Notes under the pieces: model-generated
Told to the model about the DNA's origin: nothing
What the model saw: only the letters and a program-made list of their open reading frames with translations
Databases searched by the model: none
Source of the DNA: Streptomyces sp. NP160
GTDB lineage: Bacteria; Actinomycetota; Actinomycetes; Actinomycetales; Quadrisphaeraceae
Direction of reading: 5' to 3'
Assembly: GCF_006335115.1 (NCBI RefSeq)
Contig: NZ_VDMJ01000013.1
Coordinates: 1-64,000, forward strand
Length of the DNA: 64,000 bases
Program-made: the position numbers and the translations under genes
Part shown: positions 19,125 through 30,239 of the stretch, one piece after another
Position numbering within the stretch: position 1 is the stretch's first letter
Layout of the letters: every line of letters starts with the position of its first letter

Positions 19125-20369
19125 GGCGCTGTCGACGCCGACCACCTCTCGCAGGGCGAGCCCGCGCAGGTGCCCGTGGCCGCGCCGCGGCAGGGCCGTG
19201 AGGTGGTCCGCGAGGCCGGGGAGGTGGTGGGCGGCTCCGTCGGCCACCGCGGCGGCGATGCGCACGGCCGCCAGCTGGTGGCCGTCCAGGGCGCTGTGGC
19301 CTGTGCTCCCCAGCCGCACGAGCGCTGAGCCCGGCACCAGGCCCGCGGCCCGCTCGGCGACGGGAGGGGGCGTGCACAGGTCGCGGTCCGCGCTGACGAC
19401 GACGAGCGGGGTGCCCGAGCCGGCCAGCTCGGCGAGGCGCGCCGGCGCGTCGAAGGGCTCTGCGGTCGCGGTCGGTCGGCTCGTCAGCGCCGACCGGTCG
19501 CCGGCGGTGAGCAGCTGCGGGTCGAGCGGACCCCCGTCCGGGGGCAGGCCGAAGCCGATCTGCCCGTGGGCGATGCCCGCGACGAGGTCCCGCTCCACGA
19601 CGCACCGCCGGTCGCCGGTCTCCGGGTCTCCGGTGCCCAGGCGGGCGACCCACCGCCAGGTCCGCAGCCGCCGGCCTTCGCGGCGCGACCGCAGCAGGCT
19701 CAGCAGCACCGCCGGCCCGGCGCGGTCGTGCACCTCCTGGACCACCGCGGTGAGCTCCGCCATCGGCACCCCGGCGCGCGCCGCCTCCCGCACCGCGGCC
19801 GCCACGGGGGCCAGTGCCGGGTCCTCGCCGTCCCACAGCAGGCGCCGGCGGTGCGCCCGCACCGCGGCGAGGTCCTCCCGGGGGGACAGCAGGGGGGAGT
19901 CGAGCACCAGCGCCGCGACCCGGCCCGGGTGGCGGGCGGTGAGCACCTGCGCCAGGAAGCTGCCGTAGGAGCTGCCGTAGACGACGGCGCGCTCGACCCG
20001 TGCGGCGTCGAGGGCAGCGGCGAGGTCGTCCGCGGCGGCCTCTGCGGTGACGGAGGCCACCGGCAGGTCGGCCCCGAGCTGGTCGCGCCGCGACAGCCCC
20101 ACGCCGCGGTGCTCGACCATCACCAGGTCCAGCCCCTCCGCCGCCGCGAGCCGCCGCAGCCCCGCGTAGGGCACGACGGAGGCCATGCCGGGGCCCCCGG
20201 GGATGGCGAGCACGGGGAGGCGTCCGGGCGGCGCGCTGCGCCGGGGCCGCGTGCGCACGACGGCGAGGGGGAACGTCGCGCCCCCCGGCTTCGCCCCGAC
20301 CGGCCGGGAGACCGTGAGGCCGTCCCGGCGGACCACCGCGCGCGCGAGCGCTTCCAGCGGGTGCCTCAC
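19110..20369 (-). CDS. Alpha/beta hydrolase (S33-like), coupled to the MprF-type gene
   Basis: A 419-residue serine hydrolase with the proline-iminopeptidase/tripeptidyl-peptidase layout: LAIPGGPGMASVVPYAG as oxyanion loop, the nucleophile in VYGSSYGSFLAQ, Asp in VVSADRDLCTPPP and His in GSTGHSALDG. There is no signal peptide, so it acts in the cytoplasm. Its GTG start overlaps the stop of the mprF-like gene by GTGA. Hydrolases coupled to aminoacyl-phosphatidylglycerol synthases can remove the amino acid from the lipid, so aminoacyl-lipid hydrolysis is a reasonable guess; a peptidase role is the default alternative. Confidence 0.8.
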   Translation of the reverse strand: MRHPLEALARAVVRRDGLTVSRPVGAKPGGATFPLAVVRTRPRRSAPPGRLPVLAIPGGPGMASVVPYAGLRRLAAAEGLDLVMVEHRGVGLSRRDQLGADLPVASVTAEAAADDLAAALDAARVERAVVYGSSYGSFLAQVLTARHPGRVAALVLDSPLLSPREDLAAVRAHRRRLLWDGEDPALAPVAAAVREAARAGVPMAELTAVVQEVHDRAGPAVLLSLLRSRREGRRLRTWRWVARLGTGDPETGDRRCVVERDLVAGIAHGQIGFGLPPDGGPLDPQLLTAGDRSALTSRPTATAEPFDAPARLAELAGSGTPLVVVSADRDLCTPPPVAERAAGLVPGSALVRLGSTGHSALDGHQLAAVRIAAAVADGAAHHLPGLADHLTALPRRGHGHLRGLALREVVGVDSASARS

Positions 20370-23059
20370 CCGGACAGGCTGGCCGAGGTGACCCGGTCGG
20401 CCTCGCTGCGGGGGAGGGGGACGGTCGCGGTGCCGACGGGCACGGGGGACTTGCGGCGCGACGGCCAGGGGGCCGCGTGCAGCTGCGGGACCATCCCGCG
20501 CACGCCGCCGCCGACGAGCTTGGCGACGTCGAAGACGACCACCGGCAGCGACGGGCCGCCGGCCGATGCGACGTAGCGCGGCTCCCAGGTCGGGTCGAAG
20601 CGCTCCTTGAACTGGCGCAGCCCCCGGAAGCCGTAGAAGTGCTCGCCGTGGGTCCAGACCAGGTGCCCGATCCGGTGCCAGAACGTGCCGTTGCCGTCGA
20701 CGTCCAGCCCGGACAGCGGAGCCATCCCGAGGCTGAACGAGGTGCACCCGCGCTCCTGGGCCCACAGCATCGCCTCGACGAACAGGTGGGTCATGACCGT
20801 CCGGGGGGCGTCGGTCCTGCGGCGCATGAGGTCGACGTGGACCTCGTGCCCCGAGCCCCCCACCCACAGCGAGGCGAAGGCGACCACGCGGCCGCCGGCG
20901 CGGGCGACGACCACCGGGAAGCGGGAGACGTAGTCCTCCTCGAAGCGGCCCAGGGAGAACGACTTCTCCTGCGTACCGCGCTCGACCAGCCACTCGTCGC
21001 TGACCTCGCGCAGCTCCGGCATCGCCTCCTGGAGGCGCTCACCGGTCACCACCTCGACCTCCACCCCCGCGCGGACGCTGGCGCGGTGCTCCGCGCGCAG
21101 CTTGGCGCGGCGGCGGCCCTCCATCGAGAAGCCCACCAGCGGGACGACCGCCTCCTCACCGAGCTTGACGGTGGACAGCCCGTGCTCGCGGTAGAGGTCC
21201 ACGAGGTCCCGGCGCACGCAGTAGAGGGCCGGGCGCCCGCACCGGCTGGCGCACAGCTCGAGGAAGCTGCGCAGCAGGTCGTCGAACTCCCGCTCGTCGC
21301 CGAGCGGGTCGCCCATGACCACCCAGCTGCGCCCCTCCACGCGGTACATGAGGAACGCGCCGCCGCCGCGGGAGAAGTGGACCTGCTTGTCGCCGGTCCA
21401 CAGCAGCGACGCGTTGCCGGGCGTGGTGCTCGCCAGGACCGTCGCGGCGCGCCGCAGCTCCTCGTGCGAGGCCGTCGAGCGGTGGGCGGCGGGCCGCTGG
21501 AGCGCGAGCCCGGCGCCCACGAGGACGACGACGGCCAGCGCGAGCGCGGCGCTGGTGGGCCAGTGCGGACCGCCCGCCACCGCGCTGAGCACGGGGCGGT
21601 CGCCCCACAGGGGCGCCAGCTGGGCGGCGTGCCACCACAGCAGCAGCGCGGCGGCCGCCACCGCGAGCGGCAGCGACCAGGCGCGCCGGCCCGTGCGGCG
21701 GTGGAACGTGCCGCGGGCCACCACGAGCAGCACCGCCAGCGCCGCCGCGCCGGCGCCGAGCAGCGTCGGGTGGGTCGCACAGACCACCACCAGCACGGCC
21801 AGCGCGAGGGCCCAGGCGCCCCGCAGCCGCCGGTGGAGGCCGCGGGCGAGCACCAGCAGGCCCACGCCGGCGAGGCTCGTGGCGAACGGGCCGAGCGCGC
21901 CGAGACCGCCGAGGACGCCGTGGGCCGCGTCACCGGCGGGAGCCTGGCCGGTGGCCACCAGCACGCCCCCGAGCACCGCGACCACCAGCGCCAGCGCGGA
22001 GGGGGTCAGGACGCCGGCCACGCGGACCAGACCGGCGCCGCGGTCGGGGCGGCGCCTCGCCTCCAGCCCGGCCAGCACCACCGTCGCGAGGGCCAGCGGC
22101 ACGAGGAAGTAGACGAGGCGGTAGGCCACCAGCGCGGTCACCAGGGACTGCGCGGGCACCGAGCCGGCCAGCGCGAGCACCAGCACCGCTTCCACGACAC
22201 CCAGGCCGCCGGGGACGTTGCTCAGCAGGCCCAGCGTGGTGGCCAGGACGAAGACCGCGGCGAACGCGGGGAAGCCGAGGTCGTGCCCGGGGGGCAGCAG
22301 CACGTAGAGCACCGCGGCCATGACCAGCCACTCCGAGACCGACAGGGTCAGCTGGGTGAGCGCGGTGCGCCGCGACGGCCTGTCGATGCGCCAGTCGCGC
22401 ACCACGAGCGGGGCGCCGCGGCCGCACCACAGCAGGTAGGCAGCCACCGACCCCACGAGGAGACCCGCGAGCACCAGGCGGGCCGGGCCGCCCAGCGGCA
22501 GCGAGCCCACCACCGCCGCCGGCCCCCAGACCAGGCCCGCGGCCACCAGCAGGGCGCTGCCCAGGCTGAGGGTGACGAGGTTGAAGGCGGTGAGCCGGGT
22601 GATGGCGAAGGCGGGCAGGCCCCAGGCGGAGTACGCGCGGGCGCGCAGCGCCGCCCCCACCAGCGCCGACGCGCCCAGGGAGTTGCCGAGGGCGGTGGCC
22701 ACGAAGGAGGCGGCGGCGTACCGGCGCAGCGGCGTGCGGTGCTCGACGTAGGCCAGGGCCAGCGCGTCGTAGGCCACCATCAGCCCGTAGGACGCTGCGG
22801 TGGCCGCGAGGGCGAGCACCACGGGCCGGGCGCCGAGGGCGGCGAGGTCGTCGCCGAGGCGGTGCCACGGGTGGTCGCCGAGCCGCTCCTGCAGGACCAG
22901 CACGGCCGCCGCGAGGAACACCAGGACGGCCAGCTGACCCAGCCGGCGCCCACCGGCCCACGACGGGAGCGTGCGGCGCCCCGCCACGGGCGCCGCGTCG
23001 CCGGGCGGGGTGGGCGGGTCGGTGTCTGCGGGCGACGCAGCGTCGCAGGCGTGGCTCAC
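20366..23059 (-). CDS. mprF: MprF-like phosphatidylglycerol aminoacyltransferase/flippase
   Basis: An 897-residue membrane protein. The first half has the flippase-like UPF0104 fold (repeated hydrophobic segments with ALGNSLGASALVGAALRARAYS and LLSNVPGGLGVVEAVLV). Residues from about 520 form the soluble DUF2156 synthase domain (NASLLWTGDKQVHFSRGGG, SWVVMGDPLGDEREFDDLL, CTSFSLGMAPLSGLD, QFKERFDPTWEPRYV). The enzyme transfers an amino acid, often lysine, from tRNA to phosphatidylglycerol and raises resistance to cationic peptides. There is no fused LysRS, unlike mycobacterial LysX. The GTG at 23059 is a best guess because the reading frame extends further upstream. Confidence 0.87.
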   Translation of the reverse strand: MSHACDAASPADTDPPTPPGDAAPVAGRRTLPSWAGGRRLGQLAVLVFLAAAVLVLQERLGDHPWHRLGDDLAALGARPVVLALAATAASYGLMVAYDALALAYVEHRTPLRRYAAASFVATALGNSLGASALVGAALRARAYSAWGLPAFAITRLTAFNLVTLSLGSALLVAAGLVWGPAAVVGSLPLGGPARLVLAGLLVGSVAAYLLWCGRGAPLVVRDWRIDRPSRRTALTQLTLSVSEWLVMAAVLYVLLPPGHDLGFPAFAAVFVLATTLGLLSNVPGGLGVVEAVLVLALAGSVPAQSLVTALVAYRLVYFLVPLALATVVLAGLEARRRPDRGAGLVRVAGVLTPSALALVVAVLGGVLVATGQAPAGDAAHGVLGGLGALGPFATSLAGVGLLVLARGLHRRLRGAWALALAVLVVVCATHPTLLGAGAAALAVLLVVARGTFHRRTGRRAWSLPLAVAAAALLLWWHAAQLAPLWGDRPVLSAVAGGPHWPTSAALALAVVVLVGAGLALQRPAAHRSTASHEELRRAATVLASTTPGNASLLWTGDKQVHFSRGGGAFLMYRVEGRSWVVMGDPLGDEREFDDLLRSFLELCASRCGRPALYCVRRDLVDLYREHGLSTVKLGEEAVVPLVGFSMEGRRRAKLRAEHRASVRAGVEVEVVTGERLQEAMPELREVSDEWLVERGTQEKSFSLGRFEEDYVSRFPVVVARAGGRVVAFASLWVGGSGHEVHVDLMRRRTDAPRTVMTHLFVEAMLWAQERGCTSFSLGMAPLSGLDVDGNGTFWHRIGHLVWTHGEHFYGFRGLRQFKERFDPTWEPRYVASAGGPSLPVVVFDVAKLVGGGVRGMVPQLHAAPWPSRRKSPVPVGTATVPLPRSEADRVTSASLSG

Positions 23060-23213
23060 CGGGTGGTCATCGGTCCTCGCCGGGGCCGTCTTGAGGCGGC
23101 GGTGCGCAGGCTGTGCCGACCGCCGGCCCGGGACGCGCCGCCGGCGCACCGAGGACCGCACGCCGCGCCACCCGGGGGTGGCGCAGCCTCGTCAGCGGTC
23201 GGGGGCGAGGGCG

Positions 23214-25799
<2,586 letters not shown>

Positions 25800-25805
25800 G
25801 CCTCC

Positions 25806-25811
25806 AGCGTA
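25806..25811 (-). promoter_or_regulatory. Leaderless -10 element (TACGCT) of the PBP gene
   Basis: TACGCT on the minus strand is followed by GGAGGC and the ATG. The GGAGG is one base from the start codon, too near to act as a normal ribosome-binding site, so a leaderless transcript is more likely. Confidence 0.5.
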
Positions 25812-25883
25812 CGTGGCCGGTGCGCCGGGACCGGCCACGACGAGGGCCCCTTACCAGACCGTGATGTGCGTGGGCTCGGGCCA

Positions 25884-25899
25884 CGGTGACTAGTCACCG
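25884..25899. promoter_or_regulatory. Perfect 16-bp palindrome in the PBP-wblA spacer
   Basis: CGGTGACTAGTCACCG is perfectly self-complementary and lies between the divergent PBP and wblA genes. Further toward wblA, GGAACC at 25931-25936 and GTAACTT at 25951-25957 resemble an ECF-type -35 and a -10 with a 14-base spacer. The regulator of either site is unknown. Confidence 0.45.
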
Positions 25900-26070
25900 G
25901 TGGTCCTGGAAATGGCCCGCACGAGGGGTGGGAACCAGCGTGACCAGTTCGTAACTTCATCCGTGTCACTCACCCGGCCGGGTGGAACGGGCGAGAAGTC
26001 CTGGTCCTCCTGGCGGGTGAGAACCCCGATCGGCGCTTCCCCGCCGCTCCACCGACCGGAAGGCACCACC

Positions 26071-26394
26071 ATGAGCGAGACCCTCTACCTCGAGCCCGCC
26101 GAGTGGACCACCCAGGCCGCGTGCCGCACGAGCGACCCGGACGCGCTCTTCGTCCAGGGCGCCGAGCAGAACCGCGCCAAGGTCGTCTGCCAGGCGTGCC
26201 CGGTGCGCACCGAGTGCCTCGCCGACTCCCTCGACAACCGCATCGAGTTCGGCGTCTGGGGCGGGATGACCGAGCGCGAGCGCCGCGCCATCCTCAAGCG
26301 CCGCCCGAACGTGCAGTCCTGGAGCCGCCTGCTGCAGGCCGCCAAGGCCGAGCACGCCCGCGCCGAGGCCGCAGCCGCCGCTCGCACCGCCTGA
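26071..26394 (+). CDS. WhiB-family iron-sulfur regulator, WblA/WhiB4 type
   Basis: A 107-residue transcription factor with a redox- or NO-sensitive [4Fe-4S] cluster held by Cys 18, 40, 43 and 49 (C-X21-C-X2-C-X5-C). EFGVWGGMTERERRAILKRR is the turn and basic tail used for DNA or sigma-factor contact. The wording around DPDALFVQGAEQNRAK and the neighbourhood (class A PBP on one side, two ArsA-like ATPases on the other) identify the WblA of Streptomyces and WhiB4 of mycobacteria. GGAAGG seven bases before the ATG is the ribosome-binding site. The leader is roughly 100 bases if the GTAACTT element is used. Confidence 0.93.
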   Translation: MSETLYLEPAEWTTQAACRTSDPDALFVQGAEQNRAKVVCQACPVRTECLADSLDNRIEFGVWGGMTERERRAILKRRPNVQSWSRLLQAAKAEHARAEAAAAARTA

Positions 26395-26401
26395 CGGACC
26401 G

Positions 26402-27664
26402 TCAGGCCGGCGCCCCCGGTCGCGGGGCCGCACCGGCCAGAGCGGCCCCCACCGCCCGCAGCCCCGCGAGGTCGGCGACGTCGCCGTCCAGCGACGGGAC
26501 CAGTGCGGTGGCCGTCCCCGAGGCCCCCAGGTGCTCGGTGACGAGGCGCCGCTCGCGCTCCACCCGCTCCAGCAGCTCCACCTGCAGGTCCAGCACCTGC
26601 GCCGCCTGCCGCTGCACGGCGGTGCCGCCCCGCAGCGAGGCCGCGGCGCGCTGCGCCGCAGCGGCGTCCAGCCCCTCGGCCGCCCGCGCGGCCCGGTTGA
26701 CCACCACCGCCGCCGGCGACAGCCGGGCCGAACGCAGCCGGTCGACCAGGAAGACCGCCTCCGCGAGCGGCTCGGTCTCCGGCGCGGTGACCACCACGAA
26801 GGCCGTCCGGGAGTCGCGCAGCGCCGCAGACGTCGCCTCGGCCCGGTCCCGGAACCCGCCGAAGACCTCGTCCAGCCCCTCGACCAGCGCCTGGACGTCG
26901 CGCAGCAGCCGGCCGCCGAGCACGCGGTCCATCGCCGCGGCGGCACCGCCCGCCAGGGCCCCGACCACGCGGCCGCCGGCGGCGCGCAGGCCGCCGCCGG
27001 TGCGCGCCGAGCCCGCGAACCTCACCGGAGCCATGAGCAGCCGCGCGAACCTGCCGTCCAGGAACGAGGCCAGCCGCGTCGGCGCGTCGAGGAAGTCCAG
27101 CGCCGACCGGCTCGGCGGGGTGTCGACGACGACGAGGTCCCACCCCGCGGGGGTCCCGCGCCCCGCGCGCAGCTGCCCCAGCCGCTCCATGGCCATGTAC
27201 TCCTGCGTGCCCGAGAACGAGGTCGCGAGCGAGGCGTAGACCGGGTTGGCCTTCACGGCCGCGGCGCGCGCGGGCGGCAGTGCCGAGTCGACGAGGCCGT
27301 CGAGGGTGCGGCGGGCGTCCAGCACCAGCGCGTCGAGGCTGCCCCCGCGGCTGCTGTCGACGCCGGGCACCCGGCGCGGCTCGTCGGGCGCCGGTGCGTC
27401 AGCGCCGCCCCCGCCGCCGTCGGAGCCGGCACCGGGGGGCGCGGCCGGGTCCTCCGTGCCGAGCGCCTGGGCGAGGCGACGGGCCGGGTCCACCGTGAGT
27501 ACCGCCACGCGGCGGCCCCGCTCGGCGGCGCGCAGGGCGATCGCCGCGGCCGTGGTGGTCTTGCCGACCCCGCCGGAGCCCGCGCACACGACCACCTCCA
27601 CACCGGGGTCGTCCAGGAGGGCGTCGACGTCCCAGCCGCGCTCCACCGCGCGCTCGGCGCTCAC
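26402..27664 (-). CDS. ArsA/GET3-like P-loop ATPase, second of a pair
   Basis: A 420-residue ATPase of the anion-transporting (ArsA/GET3) class. AGSGGVGKTTTAAAIALRAA is the deviant Walker A, LTVDPARRLAQALG is the switch I-type motif, and LVVVDTPPSRSALDFLDAPT is Walker B with switch II. A Gly/Ala-rich insert separates the first two. It overlaps the first ATPase gene by GTGA, so the proteins are probably made together and may form a heterodimer. The homologous mycobacterial pair (Rv3679-Rv3680, from memory) has been linked to metabolism and redox protection; the client here is unknown. Confidence 0.88.
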   Translation of the reverse strand: MSAERAVERGWDVDALLDDPGVEVVVCAGSGGVGKTTTAAAIALRAAERGRRVAVLTVDPARRLAQALGTEDPAAPPGAGSDGGGGGADAPAPDEPRRVPGVDSSRGGSLDALVLDARRTLDGLVDSALPPARAAAVKANPVYASLATSFSGTQEYMAMERLGQLRAGRGTPAGWDLVVVDTPPSRSALDFLDAPTRLASFLDGRFARLLMAPVRFAGSARTGGGLRAAGGRVVGALAGGAAAAMDRVLGGRLLRDVQALVEGLDEVFGGFRDRAEATSAALRDSRTAFVVVTAPETEPLAEAVFLVDRLRSARLSPAAVVVNRAARAAEGLDAAAAQRAAASLRGGTAVQRQAAQVLDLQVELLERVERERRLVTEHLGASGTATALVPSLDGDVADLAGLRAVGAALAGAAPRPGAPA

Positions 27665-28755
27665 GCCGCGCCCCCGGTCGGGGCCGCCGCCGCGGGCCTG
27701 TCGCGCGGCGTGGGCAGCGGTGAGGCCGCGAGGTCGTCGGCGAGCCGGTACAGCCCCTCGAGGTCCACGCCGCCGGGCAGGTCCGGCAGCTCGCGCACCG
27801 GCCGCCCGGTGCCGCCGGCCGCCTCGAGCCACCGGCGCTGCTCGGCCACCCGCCCCGCGCGCACCCGGTTCTGGGTCTCCAGCGCCGCCACCAGCGCGTC
27901 GACGTCGCGCCCGCCGTCGCCGTCGTCGTCGCCGTGGGTGCCCTCGAGGGCCCGGCGCAGCGCGGTGCGCACCCGGGCCTCGCCGCCCCCGCCCGCGGCC
28001 GGGGCGGCCAGCACGCGGTTGGCGACGACGGCGCCCAGCGGCAGGTCGGCCGCGCGCAGCTCCGCCGCGGCCTCCAGCGTCTCGGTCACGGGCAGCTCCT
28101 CGGGCAGGCAGACCAGGTGGACCGCCGTCTGCTCCGAGCGCAGCAGCGCCGCCACCGAGGCCGCCCGCGCCGCGATCGGGCCGCCGGCGGCCAGCTGGGC
28201 CAGCTCGTCGCCGATGCCGAGGAAGCGGGTGATGCGGCCCGTCGGCGGGGCGTCGAGCACCACGGCGTCGTAGACGGGGTCCCCGCCGTCGGAGCGGCCC
28301 GTGGTGGTGCGGCGCACCGCCTCGTAGACCTTGCCGACCAGCAGCACGTCGCGCAGGCCCGGGGCCACGTCGGCGATGAACTCGACGGCCCCGGCGCGGT
28401 CGAGCACGGTGGAGACGCGTCCGCCCCGGCCGCCGAGCACGCCGCCGTGGAAGGTGTCGAGGTAGTCGACGAGCGCGGCGCGCGGCTCCACGGCGAGGCC
28501 CACCACCTGTCCGCCCCCGGCGCCCTCGGCCAGCTCGACCTCCTCGTAGGGGAGCGCCTCGGTGCCGAGCAGCCGGGAGACCCCCTGGCGGCCCTCCACC
28601 TCGCACACCAGCACCCGCCGCCCCTCGTCGGCGAGGGACAGCGCCAGCGCCACGGCCACCGTGGTCTTGCCGGTGCCTCCCTTGCCGGTCACCACGTGCA
28701 GCCGAGGCGCCGCCGCGCGGTCTGCACCGGGTCCCGCCCCCGTCCGTGCGCTCAC
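27661..28755 (-). CDS. ArsA/GET3-like P-loop ATPase, first of a pair
   Basis: A 364-residue ATPase. VVTGKGGTGKTTVAVALALS is the deviant Walker A with the signature lysine, VCEVEGRQGVSRLLG follows, and YDAVVLDAPPTGRITRFLGI is the Walker B/switch II region. Its start GTG at 28755 has TACTGT and six bases upstream, consistent with a leaderless mRNA. It is the first gene of a two-gene unit and is divergent from the DUF4177-RidA operon. Together with wblA this is a conserved actinobacterial cluster. Confidence 0.88.
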   Translation of the reverse strand: MSARTGAGPGADRAAAPRLHVVTGKGGTGKTTVAVALALSLADEGRRVLVCEVEGRQGVSRLLGTEALPYEEVELAEGAGGGQVVGLAVEPRAALVDYLDTFHGGVLGGRGGRVSTVLDRAGAVEFIADVAPGLRDVLLVGKVYEAVRRTTTGRSDGGDPVYDAVVLDAPPTGRITRFLGIGDELAQLAAGGPIAARAASVAALLRSEQTAVHLVCLPEELPVTETLEAAAELRAADLPLGAVVANRVLAAPAAGGGGEARVRTALRRALEGTHGDDDGDGGRDVDALVAALETQNRVRAGRVAEQRRWLEAAGGTGRPVRELPDLPGGVDLEGLYRLADDLAASPLPTPRDRPAAAAPTGGAA

Positions 28756-28761
28756 CAGGCG

Positions 28762-28767
28762 ACAGTA
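28762..28767 (-). promoter_or_regulatory. Leaderless -10 element (TACTGT) of the ATPase operon
   Basis: TACTGT is followed by CGCCTG and the GTG at 28755 on the minus strand. It is 30 bases from the divergent -10 of the DUF4177 operon, so both promoters share one short spacer. Confidence 0.6.
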
Positions 28768-28796
28768 CGGACGAGGCCCCGGGGGCGCCCGCGGAC

Positions 28797-28802
28797 TAGG
28801 CT
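28797..28802 (+). promoter_or_regulatory. -10 element (TAGGCT) of the DUF4177-RidA operon
   Basis: TAGGCT lies eight bases before the GTG at 28811, leaving little or no 5' leader. No Shine-Dalgarno sequence is seen in the gap. Confidence 0.5.
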
Positions 28803-28810
28803 CGCCAGGC

Positions 28811-28978
28811 GTGACCCAGTGGGAGTACCTGACAGCGCCGCTCATCGTGCACAGCACCAAGGCGATCCTCGACAACTTCGGCGAGGAGGGCTGGGAGCTG
28901 GTGCAGGTGGTGCCGGGCCCCGGCGGCAACGGCCTGGTGGCCTACCTCAAGCGCCCGCGCGCAGGCACGGAGGGCTGA
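28811..28978 (+). CDS. DUF4177 small protein
   Basis: A 55-residue protein that starts TQWEYLTAPLIVHSTKAILD and contains the family core NFGEEGWELVQVVPG followed by LVAYLKRP. Two predicted strands and a helix make a small compact domain. The same gene sits next to RidA in mycobacteria (Rv3678A, from memory). Its function is unknown. RidA starts three bases after its stop, so they are one unit. Confidence 0.85.
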   Translation: MTQWEYLTAPLIVHSTKAILDNFGEEGWELVQVVPGPGGNGLVAYLKRPRAGTEG

Positions 28979-28981
28979 GCC

Positions 28982-29446
28982 GTGGGCGCGCGCGAGAACC
29001 TCGCCTCGCTCGGCCTGCAGCTGCCGCCGGTGGCGGCTCCCGTGGCCTCCTACGTGCCGACGGCGCGGACCGGCTCGCTCGTCTTCACGTCCGGCCAGCT
29101 GCCGTTCGTCGACGGCGCCCTGCCGGTGACCGGGCTCGTGGGGGAGGGTGACGGCCTCGTCGACCCGGCCACCGCGAAGGAGCAGGCGCGCACCGCCGCG
29201 CTCAACGCGGTCGCCGCCCTCGACGCCGAGGTGGGCCTGGAGTCCGTCGCCCGGGTCGTGAAGGTGGTCGTCTTCGTGGCCAGCGCTGACGGCTTCACCG
29301 GCCAGCCCGCCGTGGCCAACGGCGCCAGCGACCTGCTCGCGGAGGTCTTCGGCGAGGCCGGGCGCCACGCGCGCTCCGCGGTGGGGGTGGCCCAGCTGCC
29401 GCTCGGCGCCCCCGTCGAGGTGGAGGTCGTCGCCGAGGTCGGCTGA
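28982..29446 (+). CDS. ridA: RidA/YjgF family enamine/imine deaminase
   Basis: A 154-residue member of the YjgF/YER057c/UK114 family, which hydrolyses reactive enamines made by PLP enzymes. [34 protein letters not shown] and [24 protein letters not shown] with [10 protein letters not shown] at the end match the family. It is slightly longer than the classic 130-residue form, as is usual for actinobacterial members. The specific Arg that binds the carboxylate was not clearly seen, so the exact reaction is uncertain. Confidence 0.87.
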   Translation: MGARENLASLGLQLPPVAAPVASYVPTARTGSLVFTSGQLPFVDGALPVTGLVGEGDGLVDPATAKEQARTAALNAVAALDAEVGLESVARVVKVVVFVASADGFTGQPAVANGASDLLAEVFGEAGRHARSAVGVAQLPLGAPVEVEVVAEVG

Positions 29447-29521
29447 CGGTCCGCGGGGTCCCTCGGCCGCACGGGTGGTCCGGCGCAGGCCCCCGGACGC
29501 CGCGTGCGGCAGACTGCCAGC

Positions 29522-30199
29522 GTGGATCAGGACGTTCTGCGACGCGCCCCCTTGTTCGTGGGGGTCGACGACGAGGCCTCCGAGGTCCTGCTGTCGCTGG
29601 CACGGGTGGTGGAGCTCAAGCGCGGGCAGGTCCTCTTCGCCCAGGGCGACGAGCCGGCCGACCTGTTCGTCATCCAGACCGGCAAGATCAAGCTGGGGCG
29701 CACGTCGGCCGACGGCCGCGAGAACCTCCTCGCCGTGCTCGGCCCGGGGGAGATGTTCGGGGAGCTCAGCTGGTTCGACCCGGGGCCCCGCACCTCCAGC
29801 GCCGTGGCGGTGGGTGCGGCGCAGCTGGTCGCGCTCGACTACGAGCAGCTGTACGCGTGGATGGCCCCGCGGCCGGAGGTCGCCCAGCAGTTGCTGCGCG
29901 CCCTGGCGCGGCGGCTGCGGCGCGCCAACACCGCCCTGGCCGACCTGGTCTTCACCGACGTCCCGGGCCGGGTGGCCGGGACCCTGCTCGACCTGGCGCT
30001 GCGCTTCGGGCGCACCACCGAGTCCGGCCTGCTCGTCCAGCACGACCTCACCCAGGAGGAGCTGGCCCAGCTGGTCGGGGCCTCCCGCGAGACGGTCAAC
30101 AAGGCCCTGGCGGACTTCGCCGCCCGCGGCTGGGTCCGCCTGGAGGCACGCTCGGTCAACCTCCTCGACGTGGAGCGGCTGCGCCGCCGCGCACGCTGA
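29522..30199 (+). CDS. crp: CRP/FNR-family cAMP receptor protein
   Basis: A 225-residue global regulator of the mycobacterial CRP type. The cyclic-nucleotide pocket is visible in [20 protein letters not shown], and the helix-turn-helix is [20 protein letters not shown]. The central region [20 protein letters not shown] is almost identical to the M. tuberculosis protein as I recall it, and the length matches. Upstream, CAGACT and six bases precede the GTG, similar to the leaderless pattern apart from the first base. It lies alone between RidA and nth. Confidence 0.93.
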   Translation: MDQDVLRRAPLFVGVDDEASEVLLSLARVVELKRGQVLFAQGDEPADLFVIQTGKIKLGRTSADGRENLLAVLGPGEMFGELSWFDPGPRTSSAVAVGAAQLVALDYEQLYAWMAPRPEVAQQLLRALARRLRRANTALADLVFTDVPGRVAGTLLDLALRFGRTTESGLLVQHDLTQEELAQLVGASRETVNKALADFAARGWVRLEARSVNLLDVERLRRRAR

Positions 30200-30227
30200 C
30201 ATCCGCGGGCCCGTCGGCCCGCACCCT

Positions 30228-30233
30228 TACCCT
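30228..30233 (+). promoter_or_regulatory. Leaderless -10 element (TACCCT) of nth
   Basis: TACCCT ends exactly six bases before the GTG at 30240. It drives the nth-Nudix-marP unit, whose genes overlap by GTGA. Confidence 0.6.
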
Positions 30234-30239
30234 TCGCTG

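Noticed and set aside
25884-25899. The palindrome upstream of wblA as a CRP site
   Set aside because: CRP sites have GTG and CAC separated by eight bases (TGTGA-N6-TCACA). Here the gap is six bases, so the spacing is wrong.
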